Shown here in pieces: positions 9,739 through 18,602 of a stretch of DNA of 64,000 nucleotides. The position numbers were made by a program, and so were the translations under genes. How positions within the stretch are numbered: the first letter of the stretch is position 1; each line of letters begins with the position of its first letter. The notes below the pieces were generated by a model. It did not search any database. It saw only the letters and a program-made list of their open reading frames with translations, and was not told the origin of the DNA. Source of the DNA: Mesorhizobium sp. WSM3860. Lineage in GTDB: Bacteria > Pseudomonadota > Alphaproteobacteria > Rhizobiales > Rhizobiaceae. The stretch lies in contig NZ_NSGF01000005.1 of NCBI RefSeq assembly GCF_002294995.1, positions 248,001 through 312,000 of the forward strand, written 5' to 3'.

Positions 9739-10938
9739 ATGGCGTTTCGATTTGTCCACACGGCCGACGTCCATCTGGATTCACCGCTGCGCTCGCTAGC
9801 GCTGCGAAATCTCGAACTTGCGGAGCTCGTAGGCGACGCCAGCCGACAAGCCTTCATCTCCATAGTCGATTTGTGTCTTGATGAACGGGTGGATGCGCTG
9901 GTCATTGCTGGCGACCTCTACGATGGCGATCAAACCTCGATGAAGACCGCCCGATTCGTGGCGACACAAATCGGACGGCTGCATCAGGCGGGTGTCAGGG
10001 TCTTCAAGATCCGCGGCAACCATGATGCCCTCTCTCGCATCTCAAAGCAGCTCGTGTTTCCGGACAGCGTGACCATCTTCGGCGGCCGCGCCCAATCGGT
10101 ATTGCTGAGTTCTGGCGGTCTCGACGTAGCTTTCCATGGCCTGAGCTTCGCGCACCCTAAGGCGCCAGAAGGCCTGTTGCCCAAGTACCCGATAGCTCGA
10201 GACGGCGCGATTAATGTGGGCATCATGCACACCAGCCTGGCAGGCTCGCCCGGTCACGACGTGTACGCACCCTGCAGCGTTTCCGACTTGCACAATCATG
10301 GTTTCGACTACTGGGCGCTTGGGCACATCCATGTTCGCGAAGTCTATCCAGGGCCACGCGCAACGGTCGTGATGCCGGGTATTCCGCAGGGCAGGGATAT
10401 CAATGAGGCCGGCGAGAAATCGGCGACGCTTGTGACGATAAGTGATGACGGTTCCGTTGAGATCGAGGAGAGGCTGACCAGCGTCGCGCAATTCGAACGT
10501 CTCAGCGTCGATCTTACCGGAACCGTTGAGTGGCGAGAAGTCGTCGTGCGTATCCGCGCGGCGCTTGAAGAGCTGCGCTCCAATGTCCGGTCGCGGCACG
10601 TTTTGGCTCGAGTGAATTTGACCGGAGCGTCCCCATTGTCGTGGCAGCTCATTCGCGACAGGGACCTCCTTCTTGCCGAAGCGCAACAGGTGGCTGGACA
10701 ACTGAGTGGCACGTGGATCGAAAAGCTCGATCTCGGCGTCGTTTCGCCTACGGCCGAGGTAGCCGAGGACACTGCCGATCCCATTTACGAACTCGCCGCG
10801 TCGATGCGCGGCGATGCCACGTCGGAGGCGTTTCGGGCCGAGGCGAGGGCGTTCATTCAAAAGACCCTTGCCGAACTTCCGGCGGAAGGGCGACTTTGCT
10901 GGCAAGAGCGAAGCGGAACTCGAGCTTTTCCTCGATAG
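9739..10938 (+). CDS. YhaO/SbcD-type DNA metallophosphoesterase, C-terminus displaced by a frameshift
   Basis: 399 residues as read. The phosphodiesterase motifs are complete: HTADVHLDSPL, AGDLYDGD, IRGNHDALS, GIMHTSLAG and LGHIHVREV, which bind the two metals in Mre11/SbcD nucleases. Size and the N-terminal HTADVHLDSPL match YhaO-type partners of YhaN. The last 15 residues (RLCWQERSG...) look wrong. One frame over, the sequence reads DFAGKSEAELELFLDRALA to TGA 10997-10999, which overlaps the ATG of the next gene in ATGA style. Removing one G from GGG 10888-10890 joins the frames as LPAEG-DFAGKS. The intact gene would therefore end at 10999. A GGAGG lies 4 nt before the ATG. Confidence 0.85.
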   Translation: MAFRFVHTADVHLDSPLRSLALRNLELAELVGDASRQAFISIVDLCLDERVDALVIAGDLYDGDQTSMKTARFVATQIGRLHQAGVRVFKIRGNHDALSRISKQLVFPDSVTIFGGRAQSVLLSSGGLDVAFHGLSFAHPKAPEGLLPKYPIARDGAINVGIMHTSLAGSPGHDVYAPCSVSDLHNHGFDYWALGHIHVREVYPGPRATVVMPGIPQGRDINEAGEKSATLVTISDDGSVEIEERLTSVAQFERLSVDLTGTVEWREVVVRIRAALEELRSNVRSRHVLARVNLTGASPLSWQLIRDRDLLLAEAQQVAGQLSGTWIEKLDLGVVSPTAEVAEDTADPIYELAASMRGDATSEAFRAEARAFIQKTLAELPAEGRLCWQERSGTRAFPR

Positions 10939-10995
10939 AGCGTTAGCGAAGGGCATTGATCAGGTCACCGCACGTCTCAAGGCCGGAGCATCGTC

Positions 10996-13900
10996 ATGAG
11001 GCTGCGACGCCTTGAGCTCATTCGCTATGGGAAGTTCACGGACCGGACGATCGACTTCGGACCGAAGCCCACATCCGGTCCGGATCTGCATATCGTCTTT
11101 GGCCTCAACGAGGCCGGCAAGTCGACCGCACTTGCGGGTTTCCTTGACCTCTTGTTCGGCATTGAGGAGCGCAGCAAATACAATTTCATTCACGAGTACA
11201 GCGCCATGCGGCTCGGCGGGGTGCTCGAATTGCAAGGTGTGGAGCAAGCATTCACCCGCACGAAACAGCGGAATAATTCGCTCCTTGACGCGACCGGGAA
11301 GCCGGTCAGCGAGATGGCGATCACGGCACATCTTGCCGGCCTGTCTCGCGATGCCTACGAGACGATGTTTTCGTTGGATGATGACACGCTGGAGGCCGGC
11401 GGAGAGGCAATCCTGGAGTCGCGCGGCGACCTCGGCAAGCTGCTGTTCACCGCCAGTGCTGGACTTGGACATGCGACCGAAACGCTGAATGCGTTGGAGG
11501 CAGAGGCCGACGCGCTGCATCGCAAGCAGGCCCAAGGCACGGAGATTGCGCTGCTCAAGAAGCGGCTGGCCGACCTAAAGAGCCGCAGGGACGAAATCGA
11601 CACGCTGGCTTCGACCTATGAAGGGCTAGAGTCCGAACGTCGAGAAGCGGCACAGCAGTACGAGAGCATAGTCAACGAACGGGCGGTTCTGGTGGCGCGG
11701 CTCGAGGCGATCGCACAGTTCGAGCGCGCGCGACCGATGCTGGCGGATATTCGGCGCAAGATCGTGCAGTTGGAGGCGTTACCGCAGACCCCTTCACCAA
11801 CGCGGACGTGGACAGGCTCGATAGCTGAGCTAATCGATGACGATGCGAGCCTCAGGACGCGTTTGGCCGGCAATGTCGGTGAAGTTGACCGTTTGATGGC
11901 AAGCATTGAGTCCGTCGAAGTGGACGAGCTGATTCTGGAGGTCTCTGAGCGCATCCGAAACTTGGCAGAGCGCAAAGTGCGCTATTCGTCGGCCGGCTTT
12001 GATCTACCCTCACGTAATGTCCAGCTGCAGATCCTCAATAATACCGTCGCAACTTGCCTAAGCGCGCTGGGGCGCACTTCCGAACGGGATCCGGGGAAGC
12101 TACTTTTGCCCGCCGCGACGGTGGGAACCTTGCGTACAATGATTGAGCAGCGGTCTGGTATCGCCACCGCGGTGGGCGCTGCGCAAGACGAAGTCGCGGC
12201 TGCGCTCGATGCGCTTCAATCAGCTAGAGAGCGAGTCGGGGAAGATAGAGCTGTGCCGGAGTCCGTGAGGGCCAAGCTTGGTTCAGCGTTATCGAAGGCC
12301 CGAGCCAGCAGTCATCTCGCCGAAATCAAGGGGGCCCGCGAAGAGGAAGACGCAGGAACAATTCGATGGGAGGAGTTACGGGCTGAGCTCGGGCCATGGG
12401 CCGGCGATGCTAGTGCGCTGGCTAGCATGACGGTTCCGAGTGCAGGGCAGATCGCATCCTGGAAGACGGCGGCAACAGATTTGGCCAAAGCCCGTTCCGT
12501 CCTCGCCGAGCGTCTTGCTGAATGCGAGAGCAATTCCGCGAAACTTGCGGCACGACTGGACGCATTTCGAGCGTCAAGTGACGTGGCTGACGACGAAGCC
12601 GCGGCAGCGAGCCGGCGCACCCGTGACGCAGCTTGGGAGACGCATAGGGCGGCGCTGACGATCGACACAGCTGACGACTTTGCTCTAGCGCTCGCCCGCG
12701 ACGACGGTGTTGGCCTAGGTCGCTTGGCGAACGCGTCGCATTTAGCGGAAATGCGCGCAACGGCCAGGGCGCTTGCCGAAGCTTCGGCGGATCTGTCTCG
12801 TTTGCGCCAGCAACACGCCCAACTTGGCTGCGACCTGGAAGCCAAAATGGCTGAAGTCGGCGAGGCCGGCGGTGAGTTGCTAGGCGACGTAGTGGAGCCA
12901 TCGCTAGAGCGTCTGCTAGCGCACCTGGAGGACCAGATTGAGGTCCGCACTGATGCTCTCGCTGCGTGGAGGCAGATCGAGCTGTCTCGCAAGAAGGCAG
13001 AACGGGCTGCAGAAGCAGGCGAGCAAATCCGGCTGGAACTTATCAGGGCGTTGACCAGCGTCGGAATAGCACCGGCGCCGGACGACACGCTCGAAGCTTC
13101 TATGGCCCTCGCGGAATTGTTTCTGGAGCGGCAGCGCAAGTTAGACGCGGAATACGCTGAGGCGCAGAGAACCGTGAATGGCAGAGAAGAGGACCTTGCC
13201 GTCAGACGTCGTGCCGTCGCCATGGCCGAGCGGCGCGAGGAGGAGTGGCTCGCCACGATAGGCGAGACGCTCAAGGGAACTTGGCTCGAGAATGGCGTAT
13301 CGGCATCTGGCTTAAGCACTGTACTAGAACAGTTGAGCGATCTGGCCAAAGGTGTGCAAGAGCGAGACGCCCTCCAGCTGCGCATCGACAAAATGGAAGA
13401 TGACAGGGCCGATTTCCTCAGCGAGGTCAGCTCAATCGCAGCAGACGTTGGAGAGGCAACGAAGGATGGAGAGGCGGAACAGTTAGCAGTTCGCCTTGGC
13501 GAGCGCCTGGATCGCGCTGAAAGGGCGCGTGACACGAAGGCAGCCCTTTTGGCCGATCTCACACGCTTGCAAGGCGAGCGCAATGTACTCGACAACGAGA
13601 CTGCGATCCATGAGCGCCGCAAGAATGAAGTGCTGATCGCGTTCGGCGTCGACACCTTGACCGATGTGGCGCAGCGGGACGAGCTGCTGCGCGAGAGAGA
13701 TCGCTTGCGCACCAGCGTGGCCGAGCTCGAGGATCGCCTGGCGGCTGAACTTTCATTGGAGAAGTTTGAGCAGGCCCGCGCGATCCTTGACGATACCGAC
13801 TTCGAGAACCTGGCGATCGAGAAGGCGCAAGGCGAGCAGCGGCTCCAGCAGCTCGACGGCGCGCTCCAACAGCAGTTGATCCGACAGACGCGCGCGGCGG

Positions 13901-14466
13901 ATAAGATTGACGACATTGGAGGCGACAGCGCTGTCGCCCGTCTTGACGCCGGGCGTCGCACCATTGTGCTAGAGATCGAAGAGGCAGCGACACGCTATAT
14001 CGAACTCAAGCTCGGCGTCATGTCGGCCGGAAACGCTTTACGCGCCTACCGTGAGCGCCATCGGTCAGGAATGATGGCGCGTGCTTCGGAAGCGTTCACG
14101 CTGATGACGCAAGGCCAATATTCGGGCCTTACAACCCAACCCGTAAAAGGCGGCGAGGTTCTGATCGCAATGCAGCGCGACGGCCAATCCAAGGTCGCCG
14201 ATGCGTTATCAAAAGGCGCGCGGTTTCAGCTCTATCTGGCCCTAAGGCTCGCTGGTTACTACGAATTCGCGCAGTTCCGCCAATCGGTGCCATTTGTTGC
14301 GGACGACATCATGGAGACTTTCGACCATATCCGATCCGAAGAAGTGTTCAGGCTCTTTGGCGAAATGGCGGGCATGGGCCAAGTGATCTATCTAACTCAC
14401 CACAAGCATTTGTGCGAAATCGCCGAGGCGGTTGTGCCTGATGCGACCATCCACCAGCTCGAATAG
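10996..14466 (+). CDS. YhaN/SbcC-type SMC-like ATPase
   Basis: 1,156 residues. The N-terminal lobe has Walker A GLNEAGKST near residue 35 and a long Glu/Lys/Ala/Leu-rich coiled coil follows (about 160-1000). The C-terminal lobe has the ABC signature LSKGARFQLYLALRLA, Walker B PFVADDIMETFD and the switch THHKH. This is the architecture of YhaN, the SbcC/Rad50-like partner of YhaO. Its ATG overlaps the natural stop of the upstream nuclease, with GGAG 7 nt before it, so the pair is translationally coupled and very likely forms an Mre11-Rad50-like complex. Its position behind a helicase-nuclease suggests defence rather than housekeeping repair. Confidence 0.85.
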   Translation: MRLRRLELIRYGKFTDRTIDFGPKPTSGPDLHIVFGLNEAGKSTALAGFLDLLFGIEERSKYNFIHEYSAMRLGGVLELQGVEQAFTRTKQRNNSLLDATGKPVSEMAITAHLAGLSRDAYETMFSLDDDTLEAGGEAILESRGDLGKLLFTASAGLGHATETLNALEAEADALHRKQAQGTEIALLKKRLADLKSRRDEIDTLASTYEGLESERREAAQQYESIVNERAVLVARLEAIAQFERARPMLADIRRKIVQLEALPQTPSPTRTWTGSIAELIDDDASLRTRLAGNVGEVDRLMASIESVEVDELILEVSERIRNLAERKVRYSSAGFDLPSRNVQLQILNNTVATCLSALGRTSERDPGKLLLPAATVGTLRTMIEQRSGIATAVGAAQDEVAAALDALQSARERVGEDRAVPESVRAKLGSALSKARASSHLAEIKGAREEEDAGTIRWEELRAELGPWAGDASALASMTVPSAGQIASWKTAATDLAKARSVLAERLAECESNSAKLAARLDAFRASSDVADDEAAAASRRTRDAAWETHRAALTIDTADDFALALARDDGVGLGRLANASHLAEMRATARALAEASADLSRLRQQHAQLGCDLEAKMAEVGEAGGELLGDVVEPSLERLLAHLEDQIEVRTDALAAWRQIELSRKKAERAAEAGEQIRLELIRALTSVGIAPAPDDTLEASMALAELFLERQRKLDAEYAEAQRTVNGREEDLAVRRRAVAMAERREEEWLATIGETLKGTWLENGVSASGLSTVLEQLSDLAKGVQERDALQLRIDKMEDDRADFLSEVSSIAADVGEATKDGEAEQLAVRLGERLDRAERARDTKAALLADLTRLQGERNVLDNETAIHERRKNEVLIAFGVDTLTDVAQRDELLRERDRLRTSVAELEDRLAAELSLEKFEQARAILDDTDFENLAIEKAQGEQRLQQLDGALQQQLIRQTRAADKIDDIGGDSAVARLDAGRRTIVLEIEEAATRYIELKLGVMSAGNALRAYRERHRSGMMARASEAFTLMTQGQYSGLTTQPVKGGEVLIAMQRDGQSKVADALSKGARFQLYLALRLAGYYEFAQFRQSVPFVADDIMETFDHIRSEEVFRLFGEMAGMGQVIYLTHHKHLCEIAEAVVPDATIHQLE

Positions 14467-14601
14467 GGTCTTCGAGCCGAGCCGTATCTTCCATTCAATC
14501 TGCTCGTTTGAACATTTGAACCTACGGTCCGCATTGGGGGAGGGGATGCCCGAGCGGAATCGTGATCGGTAAGAAAATGTCCCTTCGGCGGAGACTGACA
14601 G

Positions 14602-15642
14602 ATGCCAGTTTTGTTCTGCAATATCGCTTGGATGAAGGACTACGGCGGGCGGAGCGTAGACGATCCGCCGCTTGGTGGTGGAGCATTTCCGAATAGGGAG
14701 GGCTTTTGCGGCGAAGAATGCAATTTTGTCGAGGCCGACGATGGCTACGTGTACGGCCACTTCGAGACGATTAAGGGCAAGTTGGATCGGCAAGTACGCA
14801 TCGAGAACCTGGGCGCAGACAAGTCCGACGGTTTTGTCGACGGGGTGGACATTGTGTGGACCGCTCCGGAAGAAGGCCGAGATCCACGCATGGTTGTCGG
14901 CTGGTATCGTAATGCGCGGCTGTATCGCCGCCGCCAAGAATTCAAGGGTCGTTACCCTTCCGCTCAGCACCGGAGGGACAAGCTCAGATCGTTCATGGTC
15001 AAAACCTTGGCCGAAAACGCCTTCGTATTGCGGCCTGAAGAGCGCCAGTTTCGACTACAGCGTGGCAAAGGTTGGAGTGGCCAGGCGAGTTGGTGGTATG
15101 CCGAGGAAACAAGCGATCGCTCCGCCAGGGCGTTCGTCAGGAGGGTAAAGGCCTTCATGGATGACCCGACCGTCGCTCCCATCGGAATATCGCCCGATAG
15201 AGATCCGGGTCGTGGGAGGCCAGCTGGAGCCGCCGCAACCGAAATCTATAAGCGGTACGTGACAGAGTATGAGGTCAACGTCCACCCACAGCATCACAAG
15301 CTGCAGGAGCAGTTCGTGGCGTTTCTCAGCAAGCAATATCCGCTTATCACTTTCCCGAATTGTTTCCGCGACGACCTTCGGTTTGCGGTAAAGGGAATGC
15401 CTGAGGTGATGGTCGAGATAAAGCCCGCTGATCAGGCCACGGTTCGCTTCGCGATCCGCGCCGCCATTGGCCAACTGCTCGATTACCGGCAGCATCAGCG
15501 GTGGAGCGGTCGCCAGATCGTTCTTGTTGGCGCGAAGGTGACGAGCGAGAACGATCTAAATCTAGCGCTCGACAACGGCTTCGGGCTGGCCTGGCCCGTA
15601 GAAACCGGCGAGTTCGAGATCCGCTGGCCAGACGGACTTTGA
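14602..15642 (+). CDS. Unknown protein with C-terminal PD-(D/E)XK-like domain
   Basis: 346 residues. The N-terminal two thirds (MPVLFCNIAWMKDYGG...) is rich in aromatic residues and unfamiliar. The C-terminus shows D258, then E272-x-K274 in VMVEIKPA, then Q291 in IGQLLDYR, matching the PD-(D/E)XK core. The Asp-to-Glu spacing (13 residues between) is the same as in the protein at 452-1840. I infer a nuclease or nucleic-acid-binding effector. Start ATG has GGAG 9 nt upstream. It follows the ATPase by 135 bases on the same strand and is followed by a strong terminator, so it closes the cluster. Confidence 0.6.
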   Translation: MPVLFCNIAWMKDYGGRSVDDPPLGGGAFPNREGFCGEECNFVEADDGYVYGHFETIKGKLDRQVRIENLGADKSDGFVDGVDIVWTAPEEGRDPRMVVGWYRNARLYRRRQEFKGRYPSAQHRRDKLRSFMVKTLAENAFVLRPEERQFRLQRGKGWSGQASWWYAEETSDRSARAFVRRVKAFMDDPTVAPIGISPDRDPGRGRPAGAAATEIYKRYVTEYEVNVHPQHHKLQEQFVAFLSKQYPLITFPNCFRDDLRFAVKGMPEVMVEIKPADQATVRFAIRAAIGQLLDYRQHQRWSGRQIVLVGAKVTSENDLNLALDNGFGLAWPVETGEFEIRWPDGL

Positions 15643-15725
15643 GGTGATCGACAACAGGAGGGTAAGACCCCACTAACCTCGGTTGTCTTTCGGTGCCGGC
15701 CCCATCTTCCGCGGCGATAGTGGCG

Positions 15726-15754
15726 AAGGCCCCGGCTCGCTTGGCCGGGGCCTT
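15726..15754 (+). terminator. Strong stem-loop terminator after the helicase/YhaNO cluster
   Basis: AAGGCCCCGGC and GCCGGGGCCTT form a perfect 11-bp stem around TCGCTTG. It stands about 80 bases after the last plus-strand gene and just before the end of the minus-strand gene at 15813. The complementary A/T ends make it usable in both directions. Confidence 0.7.
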
Positions 15755-15812
15755 TGCACCGTGGGTTGTGCCAGCATTCATCCGCGGGTTTGGGGCTGGG
15801 TCGAAGTGAGCA

Positions 15813-16151
15813 CTATTTCGCCACCTCGGCGCGATATTTGAGCACCTTCGAGATAAAGAGGTTCATCGATTCCTCTTCTGTGTCTAGCCACACACTGCGG
15901 GGGTTCCCGACTGGCTCGTCAATTTCCTTCATGGTCTTGACGAAGTCGTGGGCGTAGTTGACTGCCCTGCCATAACAGGAGCCATATCCGGCCCTGACTA
16001 TGATGTCGGCGGCTTCAGTGCTGGTGGTTGCAAAGTTGAATATGGCTTCGTCTACGCACCGCTCCCACTCTGTCTTAAGCCGTATAATGTCGTTCGCGAA
16101 TGCCTGGTTCGCTATCAGGGTTGCAATCGCACAAAAGAGAACTCGGTACAT
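15813..16151 (-). CDS. Small exported protein, unknown function
   Basis: 112 residues. The N-terminus (MYRVLFCAIATLIANQAFA) is a clear signal peptide with a likely cut after AFA, giving a periplasmic or secreted product of about 93 residues with two cysteines (ERCVDE, GSCYGR) that could form a disulfide. No known domain was recognised. ATG follows GGGGTG by about 4 nt. It stands alone between a terminator and the GmrSD-like gene. Confidence 0.6.
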   Translation of the reverse strand: MYRVLFCAIATLIANQAFANDIIRLKTEWERCVDEAIFNFATTSTEAADIIVRAGYGSCYGRAVNYAHDFVKTMKEIDEPVGNPRSVWLDTEEESMNLFISKVLKYRAEVAK

Positions 16152-16253
16152 ATGTCACCCCGCCAACTTATTGACGGGGCCTACGTTATCGCCTCCGGGT
16201 TTGTCAAACATATAAGCCTCTTCCATGCAGTCTGATCTTGCCGCTCATCTAGG

Positions 16254-18011
16254 TTAAGGGGAGGCGTTGGTCCCGCCAAGCAGCGCGGTTAGCCTTACCC
16301 GGAGACGATCTTGGCGGGCGGTATAGAAGGCCTCGAAGGCGTCAAGATCTGCCGGCACGCTGCCGAGCTCATGGTTCGTGCAGTAGTGCTGCTGGCCGAC
16401 GGCGTCAGGCAAGTGTGCGTTAAGCCATGCCGCGGGCAGGGTTGCGCGCTTCTCATTGTTGATCGCGCCATCAAGGAGTTGAAGGTTGGGTAGCGTATCC
16501 GCATGGCGAGCCATGAGCTCTGCCTGCGCATCGCTGAAACCTTGGCGCTGCAGCTTCGCCGCGGTGAACCGTGAGATCGGAAACACGTGATCAACGTGGA
16601 ACTGGTTGCGAAGATCGACGAAGGGGAACAGCAGCGAGAGCAAGGGGAAGGTGCGCTTGTCTCCGTACTCCAGGTGGAGCAAATCCTCGATCTCGGCAGG
16701 CTCAAAGGTCAGAGACTTGCCACGCTGGCTCATGACTTGTCGAAGTTGATCGACTGGAAACGCTGCGGCGCCACTGGTTTGGATCACCTCCCTGAGAGCT
16801 GTTAGCAAGGTGTCGAGACCGCTGCCCCAAATGCCGGAGGCTTTGACTATTGATCTCACCAACCAGCCTCGGATCGCACTTCGATCCTCGGCAAACTGGC
16901 TATGGGTGACATAGTTTGAGGGGGCGCCACGCTTGTAAAGATAATATGCGATAGGGAGGAGAGAGCTATCGGCCTTGAGTGTCTGTCCATTCAGCCCGAA
17001 ACTGGCGGCGAGTTCTACCGTTCGGACCAGCGCAGCACGGATTGCCGGCCAATTCGATTCGAGCGCCAACATGTTGGTGGTCGTGAAATTCTCCACCTTG
17101 AAGCCCACTGAAGCGATATCGGCGAGCATGAGGCCGGCTTTCAGGACAAAATCCTGGCTGAGCGCAAATCCTGTCCCGATCCTATTGAGCTCGTCGACTA
17201 ATTTGTGGATCTCTGCCCTGGCATCGACTTGCTTCCACTGAGCGACTGCGATGCTGAGAAGGAGGTCCGAATAAGACAAGATCGTTCCGCCGGAGTTTAG
17301 ACGAATGAAGATGTTCAGAACCCGCTCCAGATCCTGGGTTTCTTCCTCGTAGTAGTTGATCAGATTGAAGGAATTCACCACCCTATAGAGCCGATCCAAG
17401 ATCGCATACGCCTGTTCCAATGAGGCGCCTTCGAGGCCCTGCTTTATCAATGCGGTGAGCATCGCAGGACCATCTTTCATGCCAAGGATCTCGGGCACTG
17501 GAAACCAATGCGCGGTTTCGTCGCGAGCTACCTGCGCATCGTCGAGAAACTTGAATCTATACCGCGCCCCGTCCTCGTCCGGTGAAGCCGAAGAGAGCAA
17601 ATCAAGGCGGAGCGTCCGGACGGGAAAAGCATCCGGATTGGTCCACCATTTGTTTGGCTGCTTGATCGCCATGGACCCGCGCAGGCCGATATTCAGCGCG
17701 GTGAGGCGTTGCTGGCCATCTAAGACGGCCGTGACGCTCTGCTGGTGAAGCTTAGGGAGCTCAGGGCAGTGTGCGGCGTCCCGCTGATGGTAGTTCAGTA
17801 CGAAGTCATAAAACTTGAATTTTGCGCTCGTGGCAGCTTCGATTTTCCAAAACAAGAAGGTCCCAAAGGGATAGCCCTGCATAAGACTATCGAATAGACG
17901 CTCGATCTGCTCGGGTTTCCAGACGAACTCGCGCTGGATTGCTGGAAGAACGTAGCTCTTCGTTTGTATACGGCCAAGCGCTTCGGCGATGGTACCCCCA
18001 GGCTTATACAA
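16254..18011 (-). CDS. GmrSD-like DUF262/HNH (DUF1524-type) protein
   Basis: 585 residues. The N-terminal DUF262 domain has the diagnostic VLDGQQRLTAL near residue 100, a ParB/Srx-fold motif that binds nucleotide and drives the enzyme. The YVLPAIQREFVWKPEQIERL opening is also typical. The C-terminal part has FHVDHVFPISRF and LPNLQLLDGAINNEKRA, the His and Asn positions of an HNH nuclease. Fused DUF262-DUF1524 proteins are GmrSD-family type IV restriction enzymes that cut modified phage DNA. This one may belong to a variant group, so substrate specificity is unknown. Start TTG has AGAGGAG 9 nt upstream. Confidence 0.8.
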   Translation of the reverse strand: MYKPGGTIAEALGRIQTKSYVLPAIQREFVWKPEQIERLFDSLMQGYPFGTFLFWKIEAATSAKFKFYDFVLNYHQRDAAHCPELPKLHQQSVTAVLDGQQRLTALNIGLRGSMAIKQPNKWWTNPDAFPVRTLRLDLLSSASPDEDGARYRFKFLDDAQVARDETAHWFPVPEILGMKDGPAMLTALIKQGLEGASLEQAYAILDRLYRVVNSFNLINYYEEETQDLERVLNIFIRLNSGGTILSYSDLLLSIAVAQWKQVDARAEIHKLVDELNRIGTGFALSQDFVLKAGLMLADIASVGFKVENFTTTNMLALESNWPAIRAALVRTVELAASFGLNGQTLKADSSLLPIAYYLYKRGAPSNYVTHSQFAEDRSAIRGWLVRSIVKASGIWGSGLDTLLTALREVIQTSGAAAFPVDQLRQVMSQRGKSLTFEPAEIEDLLHLEYGDKRTFPLLSLLFPFVDLRNQFHVDHVFPISRFTAAKLQRQGFSDAQAELMARHADTLPNLQLLDGAINNEKRATLPAAWLNAHLPDAVGQQHYCTNHELGSVPADLDAFEAFYTARQDRLRVRLTALLGGTNASP

Positions 18012-18261
18012 ATTCTATTCTCCTCTTGGCTATTAGGAATTCGTCCGAATCTCGTCGGTCAATAAGCTACGGCAAGATTGTGCGAAGCTGGATTGGTACC
18101 CGGCGACGACAGCTAATGATTCTCATTGAAGTGGGCGGCTTCTTGCGGAGCTGGTCTCCGACGATGCTCAAGCACTCATGGTCGAGACTTCCGACCCGGA
18201 ACCGCCTAGGCGAATGCTCGGCATAAAGTGAAGCAGCCGGCTAGGCTTCCTAGAGGGCCTC

Positions 18262-18510
18262 CTAAGCTGCAAACAAGACCTTTAATCTGGACAGCCTAAG
18301 ACGGGCCAGTCGACGGGCGGAGGCTTGAAGCGCTTCTCGGTCGCTCTCCACCAGAAAGGACAGTGTCATCATCTCGATCAGAAATTCGTCCACGGCCTGC
18401 TCACCAATTTCAGTGCCACCTGCAAGTGAGCTCAGCAGAGCGCGAGCTTGCTCGACCGCATCGGCGCCACCGGTTTCGATCAGCGCGTCCAGCCTATTGA
18501 AGGGATCCAA
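18262..18510 (-). CDS. Small helical protein behind the ABC-3C genes
   Basis: 82 residues, predicted all-helical (ALIETGGADAVEQARALLSS, then EALQASARRLARLRLSRLKV). No known domain was recognised. Start TTG has GGAG about 9 nt upstream. It follows the large ATPase gene by 92 bases on the same strand, so it could be a fourth gene of that cassette. Confidence 0.4.
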   Translation of the reverse strand: MDPFNRLDALIETGGADAVEQARALLSSLAGGTEIGEQAVDEFLIEMMTLSFLVESDREALQASARRLARLRLSRLKVLFAA

Positions 18511-18602
18511 TTTCAGGAGTCTCCACGCGCACGCGAAGCAGGCTCAAGTACCTCAAGCCTGGATCGTCGGCACCGTCTCATATTTGTCGAGTGTCTATCC
18601 AA

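Noticed and set aside
12312..13964. 550-residue Ser/Arg-rich minus-strand open frame
   Set aside because: Antisense shadow of the YhaN-type coiled coil.
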